Shown here piece by piece: positions 7,010 to 14,595 of a stretch of DNA of 20,947 bases (position 1 is its first letter; each line of letters starts with the position of its first letter). The DNA comes from an uncultured Porphyromonas sp. (lineage in GTDB: Bacteria; Bacteroidota; Bacteroidia; Bacteroidales; Porphyromonadaceae), in contig NZ_CAJPPN010000044.1 of assembly GCF_905372525.1 (NCBI RefSeq), positions 1-20,947 on the forward strand. The letters are read 5' to 3'. Both the position numbers and the translations under genes were made by a program. The notes below the pieces were generated by a model. That model was not told the DNA's origin, did not search any database, and saw only the letters and a program-made list of their open reading frames with translations.

Positions 7010-8815
7010 TTAGCTGACCTGAGACTCTCCATCGGGCTCTTTCCAGTCCCCATGCTCCCTGATGAGTGCGATGAGATGCTCTACGGCTTGAGCTTGGGGG
7101 ACACCCTTTCTGATACATTCCTGACCCTTGTATAGGTCTATTTTCCCTGGGGCAGCCCCGACGTAGCCATAGTCAGCATCAGCCATCTCACCGGGGCCAT
7201 TGACGATACAGCCCATGATGCCTATCTTCAGTCCTTTGAGGTGGGCTGTCGCAGCCTTGATCTCGGCGATTGTATTCTGAAGGTTGTAAAGCGTACGGCC
7301 ACAACCGGGACAGCTGATGAACTCTGTCTTGCTCATCCTTAGGCGTGTCGCCTGCAGGATCCCGAAGGCTGTCTTTACCACCTCCTCGGCTTCGAGATGT
7401 GGAGCCTCGAGACATAGCCCGTTCCCCCATCCGTCGAGGAGGATGCTCCCACAGTCGGCAGCTGCATAGAGGCGGAAGAGGTCGAGGTTCGTCTCCTCAT
7501 AGGTTCGCTTGAGAAGGATGGGATTGGTGATACCCCTGCGGCGTAGCTGGGTAAAGCCCCACCGCCAGTCAGCGACGGGATTCTCTCCCCTACTCTCTAG
7601 CAGGATGAGCGTCTGTGGGTGCTCAAGCAGTCGCTGGATAGCTTCCTCCGCTATGCTCTCTGAGGACAGAGCACAGACAGATACACCGATGATCGGGGTG
7701 CCGTTATAGGCTCTTAGCTGACCATTGGGGGTGAGGATTGCGTCGGGGCGCTGGGGGTATACTTGTAGATCCTCCCCTTCTCTGGTGGGAAGAAGGACTA
7801 TAGGGAGATTATTCCCCCCTGCGAATGCTCCTACGGCTGTAGTCCCTCTGCGGGCATCCCGACAGAGCTCGCGGTACTCCTCCCAGCTGGGTAGGTCTCC
7901 CTCAGCCGTAGAGGCGGCCTCCCTCCGTGTTATGTAGTCTACGAGCGCACGAGCGACTGGGATCTCACACTCAGGCTCTTCGCTGAGTGAGACTCTGATC
8001 GTATCCCCTATCCCATCGGCAAGGAGCGAGCCGATCCCGACAGAGCTCTTGATCCGTCCGTCCTCTCCCTCGCCCGCCTCAGTCACCCCGAGGTGCAGGG
8101 GATAGGCCGGATAGCCAAGAGTGTGCAGTCGCTCTACGAGGAGACGGACAGCTGCCGTCATTACTACAGTGTTGGAGGACTTCATCGAGATGACTATGTC
8201 GTGGAAGTCGTGTGCTCGGCATACGTCGAGGTACTCTAGGCAGCTCTGTACCATCCCCTCCGGAGTATCCCCATAGAGCATGACCATACGCTCCGAGAGA
8301 GAACCATGATTGACTCCAATGCGAATAGCACGACCGAGCTCCTTAGCCCTAAGGACGAAGGCGCCGAAGCGCTCCTCTACCTGCTGGTGTAGGGTACGAT
8401 AGACCTCATCATTCCATTCTGTACGCCCCTTGCTATCGACGTAGTTCCCCGGGTTGATCCGCACCTTCTCCACGTACTCTAGGGCTGTGTCTGCCGCAGT
8501 GGGATTGAAGTGAATGTCGGCCACGAGGGGTGTCGTGAGGCCACGGGCATGTAGTGCCTGATGGATGACACCGAGATTGGTGGCCACACGCTTGTCTTGT
8601 GCTGTATAGCGGAGGTACTCAGCTCCTGCAGAGATAATGCGTTCAGCCTGAGCAACAGCAGCCTCCGTATCGAGGGTGGAGGCGGTAGCCATAGACTGTA
8701 CACGTATGGGGTAGTCTACACCGAGGGGGGTATCCCCTATCTGCACGATGATGGAGCTACGTCTATGATATTGGCAGGGCTCAGCCCCGAGATAAGATGC
8801 TTGGATGTCTGACAT
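7010..8815 (-). CDS. ispG: 4-hydroxy-3-methylbut-2-enyl diphosphate synthase, three-domain form
   Basis: IspG (GcpE) converts MEcPP to HMBPP, the penultimate step of the MEP isoprenoid pathway, using a [4Fe-4S] cluster. An N-terminal TIM barrel covers about residues 15-295 (RVQSMATAST, VADIHFNP, RINPGN, IRIGVNHGSLSE). The C-terminal cluster domain holds SCPGCGRTL and GCIVNGPGE, giving ligands C502, C505, C536 and E543. At 601 residues it is far longer than the ~370-residue E. coli enzyme. The extra ~200 residues (about 300-495) form the inserted A* domain found in plant, chlamydial and Bacteroidetes forms. The N terminus looks cytosolic. It follows the purE terminator and precedes dut. Confidence 0.95.
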   Translation of the reverse strand: MSDIQASYLGAEPCQYHRRSSIIVQIGDTPLGVDYPIRVQSMATASTLDTEAAVAQAERIISAGAEYLRYTAQDKRVATNLGVIHQALHARGLTTPLVADIHFNPTAADTALEYVEKVRINPGNYVDSKGRTEWNDEVYRTLHQQVEERFGAFVLRAKELGRAIRIGVNHGSLSERMVMLYGDTPEGMVQSCLEYLDVCRAHDFHDIVISMKSSNTVVMTAAVRLLVERLHTLGYPAYPLHLGVTEAGEGEDGRIKSSVGIGSLLADGIGDTIRVSLSEEPECEIPVARALVDYITRREAASTAEGDLPSWEEYRELCRDARRGTTAVGAFAGGNNLPIVLLPTREGEDLQVYPQRPDAILTPNGQLRAYNGTPIIGVSVCALSSESIAEEAIQRLLEHPQTLILLESRGENPVADWRWGFTQLRRRGITNPILLKRTYEETNLDLFRLYAAADCGSILLDGWGNGLCLEAPHLEAEEVVKTAFGILQATRLRMSKTEFISCPGCGRTLYNLQNTIAEIKAATAHLKGLKIGIMGCIVNGPGEMADADYGYVGAAPGKIDLYKGQECIRKGVPQAQAVEHLIALIREHGDWKEPDGESQVS

Positions 8816-8842
8816 CAGCGATGATCTGTATGTACAAAGTAA

Positions 8843-8877
8843 ACCCAGAGGACGGAGAAGCTACTCGTCCTCTGGGT
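8843..8877 (-). terminator. hairpin terminator after purE
   Basis: A perfect 12-bp stem pairs ACCCAGAGGACG (8843-8854) with CGTCCTCTGGGT (8866-8877) around an 11-nt loop. On the minus strand it is followed by TTACTTTGT, a broken T-run. It lies between the purE stop and the ispG start and probably ends the gcvH-purE transcript. Confidence 0.7.
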
Positions 8878-8898
8878 CTACAACACATAGTAGGGAGA

Positions 8899-9405
8899 TT
8901 AGTTCGTTTTGTGGGCGAACTTCACCTCTGATAGTTCCTTATTAGCCTTGACGACTTTCTCCTTGAGCGACTCCTTGTAGCGCTCTAGTCGTTGGTAGAG
9001 CTCCTCATCAGAGGTAGCTAGCATCTGCACAGCGAGCAGAGCAGCATTCTCTGCGGCATTGATCCCGACAGTAGCGACGGGTATGCCTGGGGGCATCTGC
9101 ACGATGGAGTAGAGCGCATCCACCCCCTCAAGGGAGGCCTTGATCGGCACCCCGATGACGGGAATAGAGGTCATGGAGGCAATGACCCCACAGAGGTGTG
9201 CAGCCATGCCAGCAGCACCGATAATTACACGTATGCCTCGCTCCTTAGCTGAGGTCGCGAAGGCCTCTACCTCCTTGGGAGTACGATGTGCCGAGAGAGC
9301 AAGCATCTCGAAGGGGATACCTAGAGCATCTAGTCGTATCGCAGCCTTCTCCATGATGGGTAGGTCGGAGGTACTACCCATGATGATACTGACGAGTGGC
9401 TTCAC
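8899..9405 (-). CDS. purE: N5-carboxyaminoimidazole ribonucleotide mutase
   Basis: Class I PurE moves the carboxyl group of N5-CAIR to give CAIR in purine synthesis. It is 168 residues, full length for this octameric enzyme. GSTSDLPIM (10-18) binds the phosphate, SAHRTP (38-43) supplies the catalytic H40, and GAAGMAAHLCGV and GVPIKASLEGVDAL complete the site. The start must be GTG 9405: there is no in-frame ATG between it and the stop codon of gcvH. gcvH ends only 12 nt upstream, so the genes share a transcript. PurK, the usual partner producing N5-CAIR, is not in the window. The C-terminal lysine-rich tail is unremarkable. Confidence 0.96.
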   Translation of the reverse strand: MKPLVSIIMGSTSDLPIMEKAAIRLDALGIPFEMLALSAHRTPKEVEAFATSAKERGIRVIIGAAGMAAHLCGVIASMTSIPVIGVPIKASLEGVDALYSIVQMPPGIPVATVGINAAENAALLAVQMLATSDEELYQRLERYKESLKEKVVKANKELSEVKFAHKTN

Positions 9406-9417
9406 GCTATGGTCGGT

Positions 9418-9798
9418 CTATCCAGCGATGAGCTTCGTGTAGTCGGCTGCGCTGAGTAGCCCTTCTACATCGTCGGCATTGGCAGGCTTGACCTTGATGA
9501 TCCAGCCCTTGCCGTAGGGGTCGTTGTTCACGAGCTCGGGCTGATCCTCTAGCTCAGGATTTAGCTCGAGGACTTCGCCTTCGATAGGTAGGAGGAGATC
9601 CGAGACCGTCTTTACGGCTTCGATGGAGCCGAAGACTTCTTCTGCGCTGAGAGTTTCACCTTCGGTGGGGACATCGACGAATACGATTTCGCCGAGCTCG
9701 CCCTGTGCGTAGTCCGTGATACCTACATAGACGACATCACCCTCTAGGCGTGCCCATTCGTGGTCTTTTGTGTACCGTAGTTCTTGAGGAGTATTCAT
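9418..9798 (-). CDS. gcvH: glycine cleavage system H protein
   Basis: GcvH is the lipoylated carrier that shuttles the aminomethyl group between the P, T and L proteins, yielding methylene-tetrahydrofolate from glycine. The 126-residue protein has the lipoyl-domain signature FGSIEAVKTVSDLLLP (56-71), with K63 as the lipoylation site. Conserved TKDHEW (10-15) and ITDYAQGELGEIVFVD (27-42) are also present. It is the first gene of a gcvH-purE unit. A TATCTTTG -7 element (9859-9866) lies about 60 nt upstream, and a dispersed repeat element lies beyond that. gcvP, gcvT and lpd are not nearby. Confidence 0.97.
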   Translation of the reverse strand: MNTPQELRYTKDHEWARLEGDVVYVGITDYAQGELGEIVFVDVPTEGETLSAEEVFGSIEAVKTVSDLLLPIEGEVLELNPELEDQPELVNNDPYGKGWIIKVKPANADDVEGLLSAADYTKLIAG

Positions 9799-9858
9799 GC
9801 TCTTCTCTTTTTGGGTTTATGAAGTTAGTTAATACTTGTTAGCTTGAATTCTGTAGGG

Positions 9859-9866
9859 CAAAGATA
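9859..9866 (-). promoter_or_regulatory. -7 element of the gcvH-purE promoter
   Basis: Minus-strand TATCTTTG matches TAnnTTTG exactly, about 60 nt before the gcvH ATG. The same octamer is found before thyA. A TTTG at the canonical -33 distance is not seen. The repeat element that starts near 9910 lies directly upstream. Confidence 0.5.
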
Positions 9867-9909
9867 ATCAACAAATCTCTATAATACGCAGATTGGCAAA
9901 AGTTTTATT

Positions 9910-10137
9910 CCCCTTGACGTGCCCTATATAATATGGTATACTGAGGGGCGAGGATCTAGGGGAACTTAGGGCCAACGCATGGAAGTACTAGGGGGCTAGG
10001 TCGAAGAGCTCGGGGGCATAAGGTTCGCGATAGATATATCTGTGTCTTAGGAGTCGGTAGAGCAAGCCTACATCTACTACCAAGGGGGAGGTTGTATACA
10101 CGTGGGTATACAATAGTGTACCCACGTGTACACTCTC
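9910..10137. repeat. dispersed intergenic element, copy A (upstream of gcvH)
   Basis: This copy shares an ordered set of blocks with 20701-20939: a left C-rich block, CCTATATAATATGGTATACTGAGGGG-like sequence ending in ACTGAGGGG (9940-9948), TAGGGGGCTAGG (9989-10000), then ATCTGT.TC.TAGG and CTACTAC..AGG.GG. Two 22-bp tandem units complete it. From TAGGGGGCTAGG to the first unit is 105 bp here and 104 bp in copy B. The element lies directly upstream of the gcvH promoter, as copy B does for thyA, in the same orientation. Sequence just past the array (CGCTCTA, 10138-10145 region) is also shared. No transposase or obvious terminal inverted repeats are visible. Confidence 0.7.
10094..10137. repeat. 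two 22-bp near-palindromic tandem units (copy A)
   Basis: Units lie at 10094-10115 and 10116-10137. Their cores are GTATACACGTGGGTATAC and GTGTACCCACGTGTACAC, each followed by a 4-nt spacer. The two units also pair with each other: ACACGTGGGTA (10098-10108) and TACCCACGTGT (10119-10129) form a perfect 11-bp inverted repeat with a 10-nt loop, capable of a hairpin or cruciform. The same 22-bp period recurs three times at 20874-20939. Confidence 0.85.
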
Positions 10138-10813
10138 ACGCTCTAAGTATGTCCCCTGTAGGGCTCCCTCGTAGGTGCATTTCTCTGGGATAGTCTTGGC
10201 GCTCCAGAGCTGTCGCTCAGGCTCTCCTGGGAATAGAATGATATCCCTAAATAGCCGAAGGGTGGAGAGTGCTGAGAGGCTGTCTGAGTTCGCCAGTGAC
10301 ATTATCCGAGGCGGCGACTAGGCTGATGGAGCCTTGCCATAGGGGACAATCTCGATTATCGCATAGAGATGGTGGAGCGCTCCTAGACGAGGTAGGACAG
10401 GAATATCTTCTCCGCCACGCATAGAATAATGGGGACGAACATCACTAAGGAGCTACTACGCTCTCGATAAGGACGCACTCGTCTCCTCCATCTAGGTGGT
10501 GAGGACGCTCTCTATAGGAGCGCAAGGGGGGGACTCAGGGTGTGCGCTCCCTACTATTCGATGTATATAATGCTGCGGAGTGAGTGAGGTCCCCTTATGG
10601 TCGGATCTCTTGGGTGTGAGCTATAAAAGTATCCTCTTTCCCCCCGTTGTAGGCGGGAAAGATTGGAGAGAAACGAAAAAATCGTTTTCTTTGTACTAGG
10701 CAATATTTATATGGGCTCCTCCGTAGCCATTCGGTAGCTCCATCAAGGGGTAACAATAGCCTGATGGACGTCCATGGTAGGGAGGAACGATCACACTTCA
10801 GAGAAAAGAGATT
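10138..10813. other. spacer upstream of the DUF349 gene
   Basis: No credible gene is seen in this ~675-bp stretch. It contains an inverted repeat GGAGCGCA/TGCGCTCC (10517-10524, 10543-10550). There is also a 10-bp stem with one mismatch at 10636-10645/10652-10661 (CTTTCCCCCC with GGCGGGAAAG), lacking a T-run, and a small AAACGA/TCGTTT stem near 10674-10687. No clear TAnnTTTG element precedes the DUF349 gene, so its promoter is not assigned. A minus-strand open frame (9988-10302) crosses the repeat element and is considered spurious. Confidence 0.5.
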
Positions 10814-12622
10814 ATGGAACTTCTTCAGAACTCAGGACAAACACAGCAGGCTGAGGCCACAGCACCCCAGCTTGACCAGCAAACTACGCCTCAGGACACA
10901 ACCCCGAACCTCCAGACAATGACCGCACAGCAGCTCGTCGATCAGCTCGCACTGCTCCTCCAGCAGGAAGAGCTCCCTGATCGTAAGACTGTGGAGCAGA
11001 TACGTGGCCAATTTATCCGAAGAAAGGAGAGACAGAATGAGGCCGATGCCAACCAGAGAGACAACCTAGAGGCACAGGAGATTCGTCTCGGTGAGCTCCT
11101 AGCGACTTTCAAAGAACGTGATCGTAAGAGACAAGAAGCCCAAGAAGCCCTATTCTCAGAAAATAAAGCGAAGAAGGAAGCCCTATTACTCCGCTTTGAG
11201 GAACTCTTTAATGAGAATAAAGAGGGGACTGAGTTCGGCGAGCTGTATGCCAAGTTCACCCATATCCGTGACGAATGGAAGGAGAGTGGCTCTGTCGATC
11301 AGAAGGATCAAGCAGAGCTGAACAAACGCTTCTATACCCTCCGTGACCAGTTCTACGACCTAAAGGCTATCAACGACGATCTCCGACAGCTGGACTTCAA
11401 GAAGAACCTTGAGGCCAAGCGTGCTCTCCTACAGGAGCTCCGCGATCTCGAAGCCGTGAAGGATGTCATCGCCGCCCACCGCAAGCTCCAAGAGCTGACC
11501 ACTCAGTGGCATGAGCTCGGCCCAGTGTCTAAGGAACTGAGGCAGGAGGTGAATACGGAGTTCAAGCAGCTAGCAGGAGCCCTACACAAGCGTCACCAAG
11601 AGTTCCACGACAAGCGTAAAGCCACAGAGGAGGAGAACCTCCAGGCTAAGACGGATATCTGTGTCAAGGTCGAAGAGCTCCTCATCGATGGAGTCCTGAC
11701 GACACATGCTGCTTGGTCCAAGGCCACAGATCAGATCAAGGCGATGCAAGCCGAGTGGCGCACCATAGGCTATGCCCCCCGTAAGGACAATGATATGATC
11801 TACCAACGCTTCCGTGCGGGTGTGGATGCTTTCTTCCGTCACCGTAGTGACTTTATGAGGAAGGCTCAGGATCACAGTGACGAGGTGCTGAAGGTCAAGC
11901 GTGAGCTCATCGAGCGGGCAAAGGCTCTTCGGGAGAGCACCGACTGGGAGGCTACTGCTGAGGCCTTCAAGAAGCTCCAAAAGGAGTGGCAGGAGGCAGG
12001 CTCTGTCTCCCAGAAGTATAGTCAGAAGATCTGGGAAGAGTTCAGAGAGAGCTTTGACTACTTCTTCGAGCGTCGAAAGAAGGAGGGTACACGTAAGTCC
12101 GATGTCTATCATGAGGCCCGCAAGAGCCTAGCGATAAAGCGTGATATCCTCAAGGAGCTCACTGCGATAAACGAGGGTGAGGAGCCAGAGAACCTCAGAG
12201 AGCTCCTCACGGAGTACAACGAACGCTGGAAGCAGGCAGGCTCTGTCCCCCACAAGGAGAAGGAAGCCATCAATGCAGCCTACAGAGAGCTCCTCGATGC
12301 CCTCCACGGCAAGCTAAGGAAGCACCGCTCTGAGCGTAGACTCTCTGGATATGGGGCGTCCCTGGACAACCTAGAGACCAAGGGTAGTAGCCTACAGACG
12401 GAGCATGCTCGTCTGCAGCGGCACCTCGACCGGCAGCGTGCCGAGCTCAATACGTACGAGAACAACCTAACGTTCCTCAATGTAAGCAGTAAGAGCGGAT
12501 CGACCCTACTGAGTGAGATCGAGCGCAAGCGTGATGCCCTCGTGGCAGATATCGAGCTCACGGAGAAAAAGCTCCGTCTACTCGAGCAGAAGGAACGTGA
12601 GGCAGTACCAGAGGGTGAATAG
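10814..12622 (+). CDS. DUF349 repeat protein, coiled-coil rich
   Basis: This 602-residue hydrophilic, highly charged protein has at least five DUF349-type helical repeats marked by W-x3-G/S-x-V followed by a helix ending in an aromatic or basic cluster. The key tryptophans are W155, W232, W315, W392 and W472, spaced 77-83 residues apart; the best copies read EWQEAGSVSQK and RWKQAGSVPHK. Residues 1-60 are Gln/Thr-rich and low in complexity, and about 510-600 form a coiled coil. There is no signal peptide or membrane segment, so it should be cytoplasmic. DUF349 proteins are widespread in Bacteroidetes and Actinobacteria, and their role is not established. A small membrane-protein gene follows 39 nt downstream on the same strand. 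Confidence 0.85.
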   Translation: MELLQNSGQTQQAEATAPQLDQQTTPQDTTPNLQTMTAQQLVDQLALLLQQEELPDRKTVEQIRGQFIRRKERQNEADANQRDNLEAQEIRLGELLATFKERDRKRQEAQEALFSENKAKKEALLLRFEELFNENKEGTEFGELYAKFTHIRDEWKESGSVDQKDQAELNKRFYTLRDQFYDLKAINDDLRQLDFKKNLEAKRALLQELRDLEAVKDVIAAHRKLQELTTQWHELGPVSKELRQEVNTEFKQLAGALHKRHQEFHDKRKATEEENLQAKTDICVKVEELLIDGVLTTHAAWSKATDQIKAMQAEWRTIGYAPRKDNDMIYQRFRAGVDAFFRHRSDFMRKAQDHSDEVLKVKRELIERAKALRESTDWEATAEAFKKLQKEWQEAGSVSQKYSQKIWEEFRESFDYFFERRKKEGTRKSDVYHEARKSLAIKRDILKELTAINEGEEPENLRELLTEYNERWKQAGSVPHKEKEAINAAYRELLDALHGKLRKHRSERRLSGYGASLDNLETKGSSLQTEHARLQRHLDRQRAELNTYENNLTFLNVSSKSGSTLLSEIERKRDALVADIELTEKKLRLLEQKEREAVPEGE

Positions 12623-12661
12623 CCCGGAGGCTCGTCCTGTGGCTTAAGAGGCTCGTTAAGT

Positions 12662-12997
12662 ATGCTTCGTGGAATAGTCCACTACGGGCTACACTTCCTT
12701 GCTCCCTACTTCCTCGCTTTTCTCTGGGGACGCTCCAGACAGTTCAAGGCTTACCTCATCCTACTAGCAACGATGCTGGTAGACCTCGATCACCTACTTG
12801 CTCAGCCGATCTTTGATCCCAATAGGTGTAGTGTAGGCTTTCACCTCCTACATTCCTATCCGATGATCGTCCTCTATGCCCTGCTCTGTATCCTCCCTCT
12901 GCATAGGCTGGGACTTCCTTGGTGGGTACGAGTCATCGGGGTCGGATTACTCTTTCATATGGCGACGGACTGGCAAGACTTCTACCTCTGGCAATAG
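12662..12997 (+). CDS. small membrane protein, DUF6122-like
   Basis: This 111-residue protein has about three to four hydrophobic segments (roughly 8-22, 28-45, 66-84, 88-100) and must sit in the inner membrane. It carries a conserved-looking polar set inside or next to these segments: H7, H11, VDLDHLL (40-46), FHLLHSY (60-66) and FHMATDWQDFY (98-108). This recalls the D-x-DH and H-x2-HS motifs of the YdjM/DUF457 membrane family, called metal-dependent hydrolases by similarity only. I read it as DUF6122 from memory of the pattern. It is likely cotranscribed with the DUF349 gene and ends before a bidirectional terminator. Confidence 0.75.
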   Translation: MLRGIVHYGLHFLAPYFLAFLWGRSRQFKAYLILLATMLVDLDHLLAQPIFDPNRCSVGFHLLHSYPMIVLYALLCILPLHRLGLPWWVRVIGVGLLFHMATDWQDFYLWQ

Positions 12998-13036
12998 CCT
13001 ACAGCCCCTCATATCAGAGGGCGTAGGTTTACTAAC

Positions 13037-13101
13037 CTCCAGATAAATAACCGAGCCCATGGTGTGTACAGCACACCATGGGCTCGGTTATTTATCTGGA
13101 G
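13037..13101. terminator. bidirectional terminator, perfect 30-bp inverted repeat
   Basis: Arms at 13037-13066 and 13072-13101 are perfectly complementary over 30 bp with a 5-nt loop (TACAG). The GC-rich inner stem is flanked by ATAAATAA / TTATTTAT, which supplies a T-rich tail on both strands. It sits between the convergent DUF6122-like gene and trkH, so it can end transcription from both sides. Confidence 0.92.
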
Positions 13102-13123
13102 CGGAATTATCCGGAGTCGGTCG

Positions 13124-14578
13124 CTATCGCTTCCAGAAGTAGGGGGTGAGGATGCCGATCACGGTAAAGACCTCCAGGCGACCAGCAAGCATGAGGAAGC
13201 AAAGTACCCCCTTGGAGAAAACACTAGCCTCCCCTACCGAGAGAGCATACTTCCCGATCGCAGGACCAGAGTTACTGATCGCAGAGCATGCGATACTGAT
13301 ACTGGAGATGAAGTCATTCTGATCCATCATCAGGAGGGTCGCCCCGATAAAGATCAACATGATGTACATGACACAGAAGGCTAGGACCTGGTGCACAGCA
13401 CTCACGCTGAGCTGACGCTTATTCATCAGTACGGGAGTCAGTAGATGGGGGTGGATTTGCTTCTTGAACTCGTTATATAGGTTCTTGAGCAGAACTAGGA
13501 AACGAGCACTCTTTAGTCCCCCCGAGGTAGAGCCTGCACAGCCATTGACGAACATGAGGATCAAGGCTAGCATCCAGATGAACGAGCCAAGGTGAGTTAT
13601 ATCCGTAGATAGGTAGCCCGTGCTTGAGCCCAGCGAGATCGTCTGGAATAGGGCGAAGCGTATATTCTCTTCGATGCTAGGGTACTGTCCCCTCAGGTAG
13701 AGACTCAGGGCCATCATCGATGTTATCGAGAGGATGAAGAGGGTGAAGAAACAGAACTCCTCATCCCTAAATAGGCGCCTTGGCTTCCCCGTGAGCGCAA
13801 AGAAGACCAACGTAAGATTTAGACTACCTATATACATGAAGCCCGAGATCACATAGTCCAGATAGGGCGAGTGATAGGCCTCTATGCCTTCATTCCGTGT
13901 CGAATACCCTCCCGTAGAGATACAGGTGAAGGCGTGACAGATGGCATCGAAGAGAGGCATTGGGCCGAGCCAAAGGAGTAGGATCAGGACGAGAGTCTCA
14001 GCTAGGTAGACGAGCCAGAGAGCCTTGGCGACATCTGTGATCCGAGGGAAGAAGCGATCATGAGTGATCCCCGTCGTCTCCGCATTGTAGAGCTGAGTAG
14101 CCCCACCACCGAATATGGGCATTAGGGCGACTGTGAAGACGACGATCCCTACCCCACCCTGCCACTGTGTGAGGCTTCGCCAGAAGAGTAGAGAACGAGG
14201 GAGCGACTCTACATCACGAAAGACTGTCGCCCCCGTCGTCGTGAAGCCCGATACCGTCTCAAAGAAAGCGTCTAAGGCACTATGCGTCGCTCCATTCATT
14301 AGGAAAGGGAGCATCCCGATGAGGGAAAGGAGGAGCCAGGTAAGAGTCACCGTGAGCATCCCCTCGCGGCGTGTTGCCTGTGTCTTCTCTCGGGCTTCCT
14401 TACCGAGGCCTAGGAGTGAAAGCCCTACCCCCGTGAAGGTCAAGATCGTAGCTACCCAGGGGAGGAAGGGCTCATCGAAGCAGATAGCTAGGACGAGTAT
14501 CCCGACTACGACCCCAGCCTCTAGGAGGCACATCATCCCGAGGACACGACTGATAAATCGGAAGTTAATGGAGTGCAT
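13124..14578 (-). CDS. trkH: Trk potassium uptake protein, membrane subunit TrkH
   Basis: TrkH is the K+-translocating subunit of the Trk system, an inner-membrane protein of the SKT superfamily (four M1-P-M2 repeats). At 484 residues it is full length. The four selectivity-filter loops are visible: SGFTTTGATV (110-119), CISTGGYST (219-227), LGSSTGYLST (317-326) and ISNSGPAIG (434-442). The conserved NGCAGSTSGGLKSAR (345-359) follows the third. The N-terminal hydrophobic segments (about 11-34, 42-58, 76-94) match the extra helices of TrkH. Its start lies 17 nt after the trkA stop, so the gating and channel subunits are coexpressed. It is the last gene of the thyA operon. Confidence 0.97.
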   Translation of the reverse strand: MHSINFRFISRVLGMMCLLEAGVVVGILVLAICFDEPFLPWVATILTFTGVGLSLLGLGKEAREKTQATRREGMLTVTLTWLLLSLIGMLPFLMNGATHSALDAFFETVSGFTTTGATVFRDVESLPRSLLFWRSLTQWQGGVGIVVFTVALMPIFGGGATQLYNAETTGITHDRFFPRITDVAKALWLVYLAETLVLILLLWLGPMPLFDAICHAFTCISTGGYSTRNEGIEAYHSPYLDYVISGFMYIGSLNLTLVFFALTGKPRRLFRDEEFCFFTLFILSITSMMALSLYLRGQYPSIEENIRFALFQTISLGSSTGYLSTDITHLGSFIWMLALILMFVNGCAGSTSGGLKSARFLVLLKNLYNEFKKQIHPHLLTPVLMNKRQLSVSAVHQVLAFCVMYIMLIFIGATLLMMDQNDFISSISIACSAISNSGPAIGKYALSVGEASVFSKGVLCFLMLAGRLEVFTVIGILTPYFWKR

Positions 14579-14595
14579 AACGACCTTCTCTCACT

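Noticed and set aside
9988..10302. 104-residue minus-strand open frame
   Set aside because: It runs through the dispersed repeat and its 22-bp units; copy B of the element does not preserve the same frame, and the product resembles no family.
10636..10661. hairpin as terminator or riboswitch upstream of the DUF349 gene
   Set aside because: It has a mismatch and no T-run on either strand, and no riboswitch consensus was recognised.
11582..12112. 176-residue minus-strand open frame
   Set aside because: It is a shadow of the DUF349 gene, whose Glu/Lys/Leu-rich codons leave the opposite strand open.
13064..13384. 106-residue plus-strand open frame
   Set aside because: It begins inside the terminator hairpin and runs antisense to trkH with no family signature.
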